NCBI GenBank assembly: GCA_029721435.1 | Contig: CM056583.1 | Location: forward strand, 53,299,620-53,363,619 | Length of the DNA stretch: 64,000 nt | From: Gymnothorax reevesii | Lineage: Eukaryota; Chordata; Actinopteri; Anguilliformes; Muraenidae | Direction of reading: 5' to 3' | Part shown: in pieces, positions 52,092 to 64,000 of the stretch | Layout of the letters: every line of letters begins with the position of its first letter | Numbering within the stretch: the first letter of the stretch is position 1 | Position numbers and translations under genes: made by a program | The notes under the pieces: model-generated | Seen by the model: the letters and a program-made list of their open reading frames with translations, nothing else | The model's database searches: none | What the model was told of the DNA's origin: nothing

Positions 52092-53780
52092 TCCCTTCTT
52101 GTCCCCCATGGCACAAAAGTGGAATGTTTTTTTTGTGACAGACTTCTGAAAAATCAAATGGTATATAAGGTGCCTTTCGAATGTTTCACAGCCATGCCAT
52201 TTTAGCCATATTGTCGGTTTTTTGTTTTGTTTTTTTTCTGAAAGAGACCGTATCCAAGGATAACCAAATGCACTGTCAGCTGGCCCTGGAAATTCTCTGT
52301 GTTTATCTGCCATTGACTCACAATTGCTGGAGAATTTTAATGTGCTATTTTCTTCCTTGTTGTTTTAATAGGAATTACTTATGATCTCATGTCTCCTATC
52401 AATGACTCATTCATGTTGGAGCCAGTAATTTCAAGCATACAATATGAAGCAAGGTGCTTGGACACTTATGGAAGAGAGACAGAGGCGAGAACAGCAGAAT
52501 ACTGTATGTAAATAGGCAACGCTGCTTAGTGCAAATAATGTAAATAATTAGTATGAAACTATTTGCGACAAGTTCTAAGGACTTTCCCCATCAGGAAGTC
52601 TGATCGCTGTCCAGTAAATGGATTAACACATCATTTCACTAAAAGAGTATGACAATGTCGTCAAAAACAAATGTCTCCAGCTCAAAGAAAGGTTTTATCA
52701 AAAATATCACGTCAGTCTTACATGTTCAATTAATTTAGCAGTCTTTTACAAGCATTTGTGATATTTTGGTGACCTTTAAGTTTAAAATCAGGGTCATGCT
52801 TCCAGCAGAAATCAGGAAATTGCATTCAGTTTTAGAAGAGCCATGTGATCTGTACTGATTGTAGCAGAGAGTTGGAGGAGGAAGCCAAGAGGACTGCATG
52901 TCTGCCAATCAGATTTCAAATTTCTGGCATTAGCACAAAAAAGGGCAGGGGCTTTTTTGAACTGTGTTTAGAACCGCACATACAAAAATATAGGTAAATA
53001 AAGGAATCTATAATAAATTGTTTTCTTAAAGAATTTGGAATAAGTTACTTAGTTAAATAAGTTAATAAATGGGATCATATTTATGTATATAACCATTTTA
53101 ATATGTTGCTTTCATGCATGGGATGATAAGAACTTGCGAGAAAACATTTTGAATGTTTGCGCTTGGCCATTGCGTCTGGAGAATTTTCTTCTGTCACATT
53201 AGAAATGAAAATGAAACCATAGACTTTTAGTGTATGTTCTACACAAGGGAGAGGGATTTTTTTCATTGAGATATACGTTTTATTAAAATCTGCTATTTGC
53301 CTCTGGATTCCTCGCTATGTTACGGGGAAAAAACTGCCATTTCAACTTTTTATTTAAAAATGACTGCTTTGCTGATAACCAACGGTCTTAATGTGCAAGA
53401 ATTGCTGCAGCTTTGTGTACAGTTCTTATTCTATGAAAATGAATTAAACCATGATTAATAGAATGTACTTTATTGGTAAACTTGAACAATTGCTAATAAT
53501 GAGAGCTGCAAATAATTTATTTTAACTCTATTTTTGACATATCTAGGCATCCCAGAGAAGCAGTCGCATTCTTCTGAGGCACAGTTTTGATAGAAATAGA
53601 AAAATATATTTATGTAATGCAGGCGATTGGTGAAGCCCTGATAACAGTCTGTCCATTAAGTAAAATCATGAACCAAATCATTCCGTGCGTTTTTGTTTTT
53701 AACGTGTTTATAATACACTTTAGTGTCAACCATTTACTTTGGAAGAGCTGAATAAAGGTACTATTTTTACAGCAAAAAGT
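52092..53780 (+). other. vcan: vcan 3' UTR, end not fixed; several AATAAA signals
   Basis: Unique AT-rich sequence after the stop. AATAAA occurs at 52997, 53012, 53064 and 53751. The last lies in a GCTGAATAAAGG context and is a plausible main poly(A) signal. Sequence alone does not decide which is used. No open frame of note is present. Confidence 0.5.
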
Positions 53781-55550
53781 TATATTGCAGACAGACAGAA
53801 CTAGGGCCAGTTCTGTTGATCATTGTAACATTAAACCTTCATATACAGTAAACTTGGGGACTCATTTCATTCCATTTGTCTCATTCCCACGGGCAACGTC
53901 CATAATTAAACCTTTTTGTTTCTTTTATTTCCTTCTCCTTAGCCATATGGTTTATCATTAAAACGCACATTTATTTGTATTTGTATGATAAGTTTATTGT
54001 ATAATGTGAATGCGTGGGATGTTTGTGAATTGCGCTTTGTAAAGAATTTTACCTTTTTTGTATATGCTCTCTGTCACCAAAGAAATTCACCCATTTTAAT
54101 ACATTATTTTGTGACTTATCCTCTGTGCACTCGTATGGTTATTGCTTCATTGTTTACATACATGATCATCTGAAGGTACATTGAATTTTATGGAGGCAAC
54201 TGGCCTGGCAACCAGGTGCATCCTGTGCCTTCATTTTTATTGTTTCACGAAGGTAAACAAATGAAAAATAAACAAATTATCAACAGGATTACCCCTAAGG
54301 TTAGTCCTCATTTGCACTGAAAACATTTACTATCATCACATGGGACCAATGAACTTCAAATCAATGGATATTTTCTCGAGCTAAAGCAAGTTGAACCTTC
54401 TTGGCCCAAAAATTCTGAATTTGTTGAAACACAATAAATTGACGGTAAATTTCTATTGGAGGCATGTGTCATACTCAGTTTATAGCATGGCAACAAGGGA
54501 TACGGATAGCAAAATGCTTTATTTACAGAATCTCATAAATCTCATAGTAATTCTTCTGTGTACAAATAATGGGTGGTCGTCCTGCCCCCACCCCCCCCCC
54601 CTTATTCTTATTGCAGAGCAAAATGGGAAGCACTTGAAAATGTGAAATTCCCATTTTCCACTAAAATATATGTGGGTGAAATTTGGTCTTGGGGTGGCAA
54701 GGCGGTAAATGATTTTCTTTTGTTATTGCTTGGAAAAGATCAAGTGTTTGGAGTGAGGCAAGTCTCTGTTTATATCATGATATAATCCTTATAATCTGCT
54801 GTACTGTTTATAGATACAAAAAGGAAGCAAATTGAAGGTAGCAATAGAAAAGTACCTTTTCCATCGCTGCTAAAGCAGCTTTCATGCACCTTTCCACACA
54901 TTCTACAATTTTCTGGAACTATAGAGGAGGGAAACGGCACCATTCTTCCAAAATATATTACCTCATTTAGTGTTTTGGTGATACTGGTGGAGAGCGCTCA
55001 TACATCTGAACTCTAGGTAATAGGTAACCTAGCTGAGATCCGGTGACTATATAGTTCTTGGCATGCAATTGCCATCCTTCTCTTTCTCAATAATCCATTC
55101 AGTGATCACTCCAGTCAAAATATAAACATTGCATTGTAGCATTGAAATAATCCTTCAGTGTAATTTTGTGTAGCTAAGTAGCAACCCTTTCTACAACAGG
55201 AGAAAGTGGACCCCAGGCATGTCAGAAAATTTTGCTCCCCAACCATAATTCCTCTGGACCCTCACTGTTGGAGTCAAATATTCAATCTTGTACCATTCTC
55301 AAGCTGTACGCCACATGCGTTCATTGTCGAGAATGTAGTTGAGCATAGTCATGTTTTTCCTCATCTCTGTAGACCTGTGCCAATAGCATTTGCACTTTGG
55401 ACTCCCAAATTTGTACCTGTCTGTGACTTGAAGGGCTTATGCCCTGCAACCCTGCTCTTCAATCCCCTGTATGTAATAGTTGTGGATGGACTAAAACAGT
55501 TTAATCTTGCCTCACACCCTCAGCTACCAGAGGATGAGTTTGCTCTATAG

Positions 55551-55726
55551 CAGGGGTATCAAACTGACCCATAAAAGGGCAAAGAGGCTGCAGGTTTTCA
55601 ATCCTACCAAGCAGAAGCACACCTGATTTAATCAACTGATCTAGGCCTACACAACTGATAAGTTGAATTGTTGGAGTGAAAACCTGCAGCCTCTTGGCCC
55701 TTTTACAGGTCAGTTTGACACCTGTG
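55551..55726. mobile_element. hAT-type MITE with 8-bp target duplication (176 bp)
   Basis: It begins CAGGGGTATCAAACTGACC and ends GGTCAGTTTGACACCTGTG. Inverted similarity extends about 50 bases (AAAGGGC-AAGAGGCTGCAGG and its complement CCTGCAGCCTCTTGGCCCTT). Flanks are CTCTATAG (55543-55550) and CTCAATAG (55727-55734), an 8-bp duplication with one change. CAGGGGT ends and an 8-bp duplication fit the hAT superfamily. Confidence 0.82.
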
Positions 55727-57534
55727 CTCAATAGATTTTACCTTCATGTTACTCAAGTTCCAGTAACGGATGGGGGACAGAGAGCAGAGAGGGCGATAAA
55801 CATGTCTTTTAACTGATTATTAGTCTTGATCTGTTTTCAGTCATTTTTCTTGATTAAAGATACTTTAATTCTCCCTTCTCAAGTGTAGCTAATTCTCTTT
55901 GTTGAGACAAGAAATAAAACACGTCAAGTGAACGTAAAAAAGTGTGCATTTCAATCTTTGTTTTCAATTTAACAATCATGAAGGACAGGTTTGACGGCTT
56001 GGTTTGTTGGATGTGACAAAAGTTAACGAGGAAAATCCGCAGTATTTTTTTTTCATGAAGGGTTGCCTATTAAGGCAAGTAAATTAAGCATTTTTTATTG
56101 AATTTATCATTTATTTGCCTAACATTTCATTAAAAGAGAGACTGTGCACTTAATCGCCAATGGATTGTTCATATTGTTGGAAAACGTGTTACCCAAAAAC
56201 AATGATTGAAATCGGGTCAATAATCTCATCCGTTTCAAGGGATGTTTTCCACCTCCTGGTTTTCTGTCCAATAACCGCCACTGTCTGGAACAGAAAAATC
56301 ACTTTTCTCAAGCATATCCTCTGGGCCCCAATCTTCCATAGATGGAAATGTATGTTATTTTAGTCACTGCTCTCATAACTCAAGTCAGTTGAGAAGTTTA
56401 TGCGGCTGAATCTTCTGCCAACCATGCCCCAAACTGAATGCTATATCTTGTGCTCTTGGCATTTTTATCCAAAACCCAGATCAGCTGAGCCTGTTCAGCA
56501 TTTTTAAGAATGCCATGAAAGGACATAAATAATTTCATTTGTGACACTGGCATAGAAGCATATGTATTTGTCATTTTTCCACTCATTTCTTCTAGTTTTT
56601 TTCTTTTTTGGCACCTACCTGAATTCTGAACCTGAATTACTTTTATATACTATTTTAACAAAATATTTGACATACAATCTTACTGGACAGAACATGACCC
56701 TGCAATGCAGTGCATTTTTGCATGTCAATTAAGTATGATGCAACTTCACCGATTCACAACACATTTACTGTGAATGAAATTAATATTTTTGGTGGTAAAT
56801 TAAAAAGGACAACCAAAAAGCCAATGTTACAGCCTACTATCTGTCTGCTAGTGCTGCTTGTGAATTTAGGAACTGTTTCAAAAATGTGTTTAGCAAGTAA
56901 ACGTAATGGACTAGATTATTCATACCCAGCCAGCATAATTTGACAGGTACAGTAGCTAGCTACGGAGCTGCATAAAAACAGTGTGTTTATTGGCATGGTT
57001 TGGAGAAACACAGAGTTATGCACCCGCAAACCTTCAGAGATATAGCATCAGCTTGTCAACTGGCTGCAGGTATTCCATACTGCCTAAGGACAATGGCCCT
57101 TTACTAGCTTAAATGTTTACTGTCTGGCTGTCACCTTCGTTTTACCGATACCTGAGATTTCACAAAATCCTCATGGATAGTTTTTTACAGTAACTGCCAT
57201 GTTACTGGAGCAAATGAAGTTACACACACTAGAGAGCTACATAAAAACTGTGGAGTTAAGCAGCCCGTTTTTCATGCAGCTCTGTAGCTAACAAGCTGGC
57301 TACGGCAGACATGAACTGAAGGTATACGCACATATCATAAGTGCAGTACACTTTGACTGAGGCAGAACCTCTAAACCAGGGCTACCCAGAGGAAACAAAA
57401 ATCAGAAAAGAGCTCTCAGAAATGTTTCATTTATTTCACCTTGACAACTATGAGATCTGTGTGAAACCTGAGTGAGACTATAGCTTATTTCTCCTGTCTC
57501 TCATTTTTTTCTCCAAAGCAAAAAGACAGACAAA

Positions 57535-58105
57535 AGCTCAAATTAGCCTCCTTTGACGTTTCAAAAGAGATCTCCATCAAGGTCTTAAATCAGTCTCAGA
57601 TTTTAGAGCTCAAATTAGCCTCCTTTGACATCTCAAAAGAGATCTCCATCAAGGTCTTAAATCAGTCTCAGATTTTAGAGCTCAAATTAGCCTCCTTTGA
57701 CGTCTCAAAAGAGATCTCATCAAGCTCTAAAATCAGTCTCAGATTTTAGAGCTCAAATTAGCCTCTTTTTACATTTCAAAAGAGATCTCATCAAACTCTA
57801 AAATCTGTCTCAGATTTTAGAGCTCAAATTAGCCTCCTTTGACGTCTCAAAAGAGATCTCATCAAGCTCTAAAATCAGTCTCAGATTATAGAGCTCAAAT
57901 TAGCCTCCTTTGACGTCTCAAAAGAGATCTCATCAAGGTCTTAAATCAGTCTCAGATTTTAGAGCTCACATTAGCCTCCTTTTATGTTTCCAAAGAGATC
58001 TCGTCTATCTCTAAAATATGTCTCAGATTTTAATGCTCAAATCAGGCTCCTTTTATGTTTCAAAAGAGATCTCATCAAGCTCTAAAATCAGTCTCAGCTT
58101 TTCTC
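57535..58105. repeat. 71-72 bp minisatellite, about 8 copies
   Basis: Unit starts at 57535, 57607, 57679, 57750, 57821, 57892, 57963 and about 58034, each beginning AGCTCAAATTAGCCTCCTTT, followed by GACGTCTCAAAAGAGATCTC and ending in a TCAGTCTCAGATTTTAG word. The first two units carry CCATCAAGG and are 72 bp; later ones lack one base and are 71 bp. Divergence rises toward the right end. Each unit holds the self-complementary words GAGATCTC and GAGCTC. Confidence 0.92.
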
Positions 58106-58666
58106 TACTTTAGCACCTCATTTTGATCTCAAGCAGAGAGATCAGAGAGCTCTGCCTCTGACCTCACTGTATTCTCATCCTAGCCTTTTTAAGTCTTTGT
58201 TAATTACTCAGTTCATGCATCTCAGAGCAGAGCAAAAAAAGAGCTCCCTGCAAGCAGTCAGTGAATTCTCATCCAGATATTAATGTTTGTTTTTTTTTTA
58301 ACTGCACTCATGAATATCTGGTGGGATATGCAGGGAGCTGCATGACAAAGATATTCCCTCAAACCATTACTAGGAAAATGTGAACACATATGCTGAGACT
58401 TCTCATTTTAATTGATATTTCATGATTGTGTCCAACAAAAAACAAACACCTAGGACATCTGAAACCAAAGGGTTTTATAACACTGACAAGCAAATATTAC
58501 AGTATTTTTGACTAGATATCTCATCAACATTTTGGGGGTGACTTCAATAACACATCCACAAGGAAATTTTCTTATGAGTAATGAGATGTTGCAACTGCAA
58601 TATTATTCCTTCTAAAAAAATTGTCAATCATAACTTTGCATTCAAACATACAAGTAATATACACGC

Positions 58667-60296
58667 TACAATGCTGTGAAAAATTATTTTCCCCCTTCTT
58701 GATTTTCTAGTTTTTAAAATATTTGTCACACTTAAATGTTTCAGACCATCAAACAAATTTTAATATTACACAAAGATAACTCGAGTAAATACAATATGCA
58801 TTTTTTAAATTATGATTTCATTTATTAAGGGGAAAAAACTATCCAAACCTACCTGGCCCTATGTGAAAAAGTAATTGCCCCCTAAATCCTAATAACCGGT
58901 TGTGCCACCCTCGGCGACAACAACTGCAATCAAATGTTAGGGATTACGGAAAATGATTCTTTCACATCACTGTGGAGGAATTTCGGCCCACTATTCTTTG
59001 TAGAATTGTTTTATTTCAGCCACCTTGGAGCGTTTTCGAGCATGAACGGCCTGTTTAAGTTCATCCGACAGTATCTCAATCTGATTTGAGTCCGGACTTT
59101 GACTAGATCACTCCAAAATCTTCATTTTTTTAAGCCTTTTAGAAGTGTACTTGCTAGTGCATTTTGGATCATTCACCTGCTGCATAACCCAAGTGCGCTG
59201 GAGCTTGGGGTCACAAATTGATGGTCGGACATTCTCCTTCAGGATTTTCTGGTAGAGAGCAAAATTCATGGTTCCATCAATGACGGCAAGTCGTCCAGGA
59301 CCTGAAGCAACAAAGCGGTGCCAGACCATCACACTATCACCACCATGTTTGAGTTTTGGTATGATGTTCTTTTTATGAAATGCTGTGTTAGTTTTACGCC
59401 TGATGTAACGAGACACGCAGCTTCCAAAAAGGTCAACTTTTTTCTCCTCAGTCCACAGAAAATTTTCCCTAAAGTCTTGGGGATCATGAAGATGGTAATT
59501 GTAATTTGGTAATTGTGAGATGAGCCTTTGTGTTCTTTTTGGTCAGCAGTGGTTTTCGCCTTAGAACTCTCCCATGGATACCATTTTTGCCCAGTCTCTT
59601 TCTTCTTGTTGAATCATGAACACTGACTTTAACTGAGGCGAGTGAGGTTTGCAGTTCTTCAGATCTTGTTTCGGGTTCTTTTGTGGCCTCCTGGATGAGT
59701 CGTCGATGCGCTCTTGGAGTAATTTTGGTGGGCCGGCCACTCCTGGGAAGGCTCACCAGTGTTCCAAGATTTTCTTTCTTTGTGGATAATGGCTCTCTCC
59801 GTGGCTCACTGGAGTCCCAAAGCCTAAGAAATGGCTTTGTATCCCATTCCAGACTGATAGATGTCAATTTCTTTGTTTCTAATCTGTTCTTGAATCTCTT
59901 AAGTTTGCGGCCTGAAGTGTCACTTTTTGAGATCCTTTAGCTTACTTCACTTTGTCAGACAGGTTATGTTTAAATGATTTCTTGATTCAACAGGTCTGGC
60001 AGTAATCAGGCCTGGGTGTGGCTTGTGTAATTGGACTCAAAAAATGTGGTTAATCACAGTTAATTCATGGTTTAAGAAGGGGGGGGAATTACTTTTTCAC
60101 ATAGGGCCTGGTAGGTTTGGATAGGTTTTTCCCTGTAATAAATTAAATAATCTTTTAAAAACTGCATTTTGTATTTATTCGGGTTATATTTGTCTACTAT
60201 TGAAATTTGTTCGATGATCTGAAACATTGAATTGTGAAAAATATGCAAAAAAGTAAGAAATCAGGCTGGGGGCAAATACTTTTTCATGGCACTGTA
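58667..60296 (-). mobile_element. Tc1-like element, family B, full length but decayed
   Basis: It is flanked by TA on both sides. Ends CAATGCTGTGAAAAATTATT and AATACTTTTTCATGGCACTG are inverted repeats. About 1.63 kb with the transposase on the minus strand. The same family left a relic at 45885-47085 and a scrap at 1709-1790. Confidence 0.88.
58900..59930 (-). pseudogene. Tc1-like transposase pseudogene, family B
   Basis: Minus-strand segments are LPRSGRPTKITPRAHRRLIQ (helix-turn-helix), VSVHDSTRRKRLGKNGIHGR, then after a frame break GGDSVMVWHRFVASGPGRLA, NVRPSICDP and MQQVNDPKCTSKYTS. The second catalytic Asp (expected QQDND) is Val, and a stop follows KILE before the third motif. At least one frameshift near 59480. 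Non-functional. Confidence 0.88.
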
Positions 60297-60307
60297 TATT
60301 ATCATAT

Positions 60308-60543
60308 GGCAGCATGGCTCAGGAGGTAGAGCAGGCGGATTAGTAATCAGAAGATTCCCGCTTCGATCCCCGGCTCTTCAAAAGAATGCGTTGAAGTGTC
60401 CTTGAGCAATACAATGAGATGTAAGTTGGTGCCTTACGTGGCAGACCCCGTCAACAGGGTGAATGTGAGGCATAGTTGTAAAGTGCTTTGGGATCATGTC
60501 AGGTAACTTGAAAGCGTTATATAAATGCAGTCCATCTACCATT
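60308..60543 (+). mobile_element. tRNA-derived SINE
   Basis: The head GGCAGCATGGCTCAGGAGGT holds an A-box-like TGGCTCAGGAGG and a B-box-like GCTTCGATCCC 40 bases on. The body has TTGAGCAATACAATGAGAT and GTGAATGTGAGGCATAG. The tail GTTATATAAATGCAGTCCAT is typical of a widespread fish SINE. It starts 11 bases after the Tc1 element ends. Not a functional tRNA: it continues for 160 bases and cannot form a full cloverleaf. Confidence 0.82.
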
Positions 60544-63500
60544 TTGTTCTGGCTCAACCTATTTCTCTGTGAATTTTAGGAACTTTTTGCTTTGGAATGT
60601 ATTTTAATCAGTATTAGGGAAGGGGTGCTTACATTCATAATGTACCCATTGCACAGAGAGAGCTTTTCAATACACAAACTGGGAATAAGAACAGTGACAA
60701 AATTTTTAGCATTGTTAACATTTTAAAAAAACAATTTTTTTAAATGTTAATACTTCTAAAAATATTAATTAAATGTTCTGTACTTATGTATCTTCAGTAC
60801 TGGTGTACTGAAGCAGCGATTGCAGAGCTTCATTTCTCTTCAGAAATAGTTTCCTCATGAATTTAAACACCGGTGAGGCACCACCACCCCCTAGTGATCA
60901 CTTGCATGTGTAGACAGTGATTCATAAAACAGCAATGTGATGCAAAAAAAAGTCCATCTGTCTGGCCTGTAAGTATGGTATTCAGAATATTCATGAATCA
61001 GATGCACTACATAAGAAAAAAAGGAAAGGGCAGGTTCTTACTTTACAGTGACATCAAGAAAGAAAATTAGGCTGCCAGTGTTATGTTTTTAGGAACATTC
61101 CCAGAAGATTTGACAGAAGTCATTCTGATAGACATTGTATCCACAAATGCAGGTTTTCTGGAGCATACTGTTAAAATTGAGCATGAGAAATGCGTATTTT
61201 TTAAATATCAAAGGAGCACACGGTTATATAAGGCGATTTATTAAGGTGCAGGTGACTAACGTTTAACGCAGGTGACTAAATGCGTATTTTGGTATGACAG
61301 ATGAAGACATATGAATTTGAGAACCACTGCTCCATGCATCTGGTGGAAGCGCAGACATCACCAACTCAACACAATAAAGTGCTTCCTGTACTGGTACAAG
61401 GCAGCAGAGCTATTGCCTCTAATTATGCTCAGATGATTGACAGCAATTTTATCATTGACAGTCAGGTTGACTTTTGATCTTTCAGGCCAAAAAACCCAAA
61501 AATCCTGAAATCCATTATTTTCTTGTTTTCTATGAGGAATGTGTATAAGAACACATTTATAGGTACACATGCTAGCCCCCCCCCCCACCACCACCACCAC
61601 CACCCCTAATGTGATGTTTGTCATGAAATAATGAACTGTATGGATCAAAACAAACTAGTCACTGGAGATATGAACAAAGAAAATTATTTTGCACCATGTC
61701 ACAATTAATCTCAATTTTGCTGAGCTGGGCTCTTACATTTAAGTGCCTGTAGAATACGCGTATGCTCAGATTGACCCTTTTCACCCTCTGCTTTACCTTG
61801 AACGGAGAGACATGCAGTTCTATGAAAACATGATCTGGAGATTTTTTTTATTTTTCATTTTACAACATTTTTATTCCTGTGTTGAATTAAAATAACAACA
61901 TTGTCTGAGGCCAAACTGATGCAGACTGCAGCACCAGAGTCTTAGAGTGAACACATTAAAAGGGTTATATTTAGTTTGATTACCAAACACTGTGGAATGG
62001 TGCAGTATTTTTAACAGTCATGCAGGGCAACATGGTTTTGCACTGATTTTGCTTCACATGGAGACATTTTTTCCCCCTAACATCAGTGACAATATAAGTC
62101 CCCAAAAAAAACCCCAAGTGACCTGAGCTAACCATGTCAAAACTGCTTTAAATACATTGCCTTCACACCTTCTTCTTCTTCTTACATATTTAAACAAACA
62201 GCTCGCTCCTATCAGACTGTTGATACATCAGATTCTTGTGGATTCAAGTCACCATATAAGCACAGAGGCCAAATTGTGCTCATGTTTTCAGTAACAGCTT
62301 GATCTTGCCGGTCCTGCAGTTGAAACACAAGGAGTGAGGACAATTGATTCAAAAACTTGCTTTTTGCTGCATTTACCATGTTCATTCTCTGCTGCTCCAC
62401 CCATATTATACTAAACATGATAATTATCTTTTTATGTCTCATTAAGTAACTTATTTTTACAATTAGTTGCATCACAGTTACTCAGGGAGCACATGATTTG
62501 AAGGAAATTCTCATTTTAAACCTCCGTGGTGGGTATTGGTCAGTTGCAAGATTGTACAGTTTCAATGAAGATCTTTTGATTCTGATGATCCTCATTTCAC
62601 CTTTATTGGTAACTTCACAGAATATTTATTGCAACATTACTGAAGGATTCTTGTACATTTTAATTAGCAAACTTCCTAAAGGACATTTAATAAGAAAAAG
62701 TGAAATTATGAGTAATTGTTTGAGCACTTCATTGGGCATTATAAATAAGTACCAACTGCAGAGGATTTGTTGTATTTACTATGGTTCTTTTGAAATGTAG
62801 GGACGTCACCCAAGCTGAGGGCTTAAATTCCAGGTGGGACACATTTGTTGTTCCCAGAAGGAAGGAATTCATTCTGAATAGCCACAGAGAGATTCAGCTT
62901 AGCCAATGGATAATATATTCAATTGAAAACATACTAAAATTATTTTTTTTCCTCCAACAGCGCACAGGGTAAGATTATCCAACTGCAATGCTGTTCATGC
63001 AGTAACATGTTTATTTATTTATGTATTGTTACCAAGGCCAGGAATAAAATATGTGCGATATATGTAAAGACCGCGGGTTTATGCCTTAAGCATGATGAGG
63101 TAGTAGGATAACTGTACCGTCAAACCCCCTCATCCTCCTAAATTGGGAATAAGAACCGAGGAATTGAAACTGCACTTATGTGCTCATGTGGGGTGGCAGA
63201 CGTAACATCAAATCACTGCTTTTTTAATCATGTCCACTTGCACCAGAGGCAGCTCATCCATTCATGCCAGTAATGTGCTGCGCGATAAAGCTAAAGGAAA
63301 AAAAACAAAAAAAAACAACTGACGAACTTGCTTGGAATCAGAACCCATTACAACGGCTCTTTAGTCAGAGGCATATTGCTTTTTTTCTATAAACTCTTTT
63401 TTTGGAAACAGCTCTGTCTACTGTCTCATAAAATAATAATATTATGCAGAGCTAAGTAAATGAGAGAAAGAGAAGGATGAAATAAGTGGTGTAATTCACT

Positions 63501-63780
63501 TCAATGTAAAGCTTCTAATCACTCTGATTGGACCGTGGGCAATTTATTCCCACAGCTTTAGGCCCTCAGCATAATGGTGGTAAGTCAGTTGTGAGCATGT
63601 CTGCACAAGATGATGAACTGTAACTATAACCAATTTGAGACATTGATATAGAGTTCATCCATGAGGAATAAGCTCTTGCGGTCAGCTAACTAGAACTTCA
63701 CTGTCCTTTTTCTATTATAATCTATGGGTATTTGTATCACTGTGTAAGTGTTGTGACAAAGATTTTCTTGCATAGGCCTA
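60544..63780. other. distal downstream region, no gene recognised
   Basis: Mostly AT-rich unique sequence with a C-run plus (CAC)n at about 61577-61604. The longest open frame is 100 codons and shows no recognisable domain. Confidence 0.5.
61577..61604. repeat. poly-C plus CAC trinucleotide repeat
   Basis: A ten-base C run followed by (CAC)n. Confidence 0.8.
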
Positions 63781-64000
63781 TACAGCGGGGAAAATAAGTA
63801 CTGAACGCGTCAACATTTATCTCAGTAAATATATTTCTAATGGGGCTATTGACATGAAATTGTTACCAGATGTCTGTAACAACCAAAGTAATTCAAACAT
63901 ATAGATAAATCAAAAGAAAAAAGTCCATAAATGAAGTTATATCTAATGAAGTGGAATGACACAGGGGAAAAGTTTTGAAAACATGAAGAAAAAGAGGTGC
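63781..64000. mobile_element. left end of a Tc1-like element, cut by window edge
   Basis: TACAGCGGGGAAAATAAGTA followed by CATTTATCTCAGTAAATATA, GCTATTGACATGAAATTGTT and AATGACACAGGGGAAAAGT is, from memory, the terminal sequence of a common fish Tc1-like family. The rest lies outside the window. Confidence 0.65.

Larger units (their letters stand above)
53781..58666. other. region downstream of vcan, no gene recognised
   Basis: Apart from the hAT MITE and the minisatellite, this is unique AT-rich sequence. The longest open frame (55206-55550) overlaps the MITE border and shows no known domain. Confidence 0.5.

Noticed and set aside
55206..55550. 114-codon open frame downstream of vcan
   Set aside because: It has no known domain and runs into the flank of the hAT MITE.
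57535..58105. Regular direct repeats that might suggest a CRISPR array
   Set aside because: The whole 71-72 bp unit is repeated with no unique spacers, and the sequence is vertebrate.
60308..60380. tRNA-like sequence with A and B boxes
   Set aside because: It is the head of a SINE: it is followed by a SINE body and tail, and the paired arms of a true tRNA are not all present.

Overview
The window is vertebrate, almost certainly teleost fish, DNA. It is AT-rich with small exons in long introns, GT-AG splice sites, no operons, and dense Tc1/mariner-like elements, miniature inverted-repeat elements and a tRNA-derived SINE of the kinds common in fish. I cannot name the species.

Only one host gene can be supported: a versican (vcan, hyalectan/lectican family) gene on the + strand. 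All coding exons are present, from the signal-peptide exon (11017-11096) to the C-terminal exon (51958-52091). Spliced at the sites listed, the fourteen coding exons give one uninterrupted frame of 1,648 codons plus a stop. The domain order is signal peptide, Ig V-set, two Link modules (hyaluronan binding), two chondroitin-sulfate attachment exons (GAG-alpha-like of 305 codons, GAG-beta-like of 675 codons), EGF, calcium-binding EGF, C-type lectin (three exons), Sushi/CCP and a short basic tail. This matches the exon order and phases of mammalian VCAN exons 2-15. The GAG exons are much shorter than mammalian ones. A non-coding first exon may end at 8544, but that is tentative. The protein should be secreted, bind hyaluronan through the N-terminal domains, carry chondroitin sulfate centrally and bind matrix glycoproteins through the C-terminal lectin unit.

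Layout: 1-6760 upstream, mostly nested transposon relics and palindromic elements; 6760-11016 upstream/intron 1 with a long TA microsatellite; 11017-22068 signal, Ig and Link exons, with a Tc1 copy in intron 2; 22069-29091 intron 6 with a Tc1 copy and three smaller repeats; 29092-38515 the two GAG exons, separated by an intron holding another Tc1 copy, an internally deleted Tc1 element and a foldback element; 38720-52091 EGF, lectin, CCP and tail exons, with a 1.1 kb GAATGCA-rich degenerate repeat and a large hairpin in intron 13; 52092-64000 3' UTR and downstream DNA with a hAT-type MITE, a 71-72 bp minisatellite, a decayed Tc1 element next to a SINE, and the end of a further Tc1-like element cut by the window edge.

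The most notable points are conservation of the ADAMTS cleavage region of versican at the start of the GAG-beta exon, the compact GAG exons, and several nested or palindromic mobile elements. I found no CRISPR, prokaryotic or clearly novel multi-gene system.
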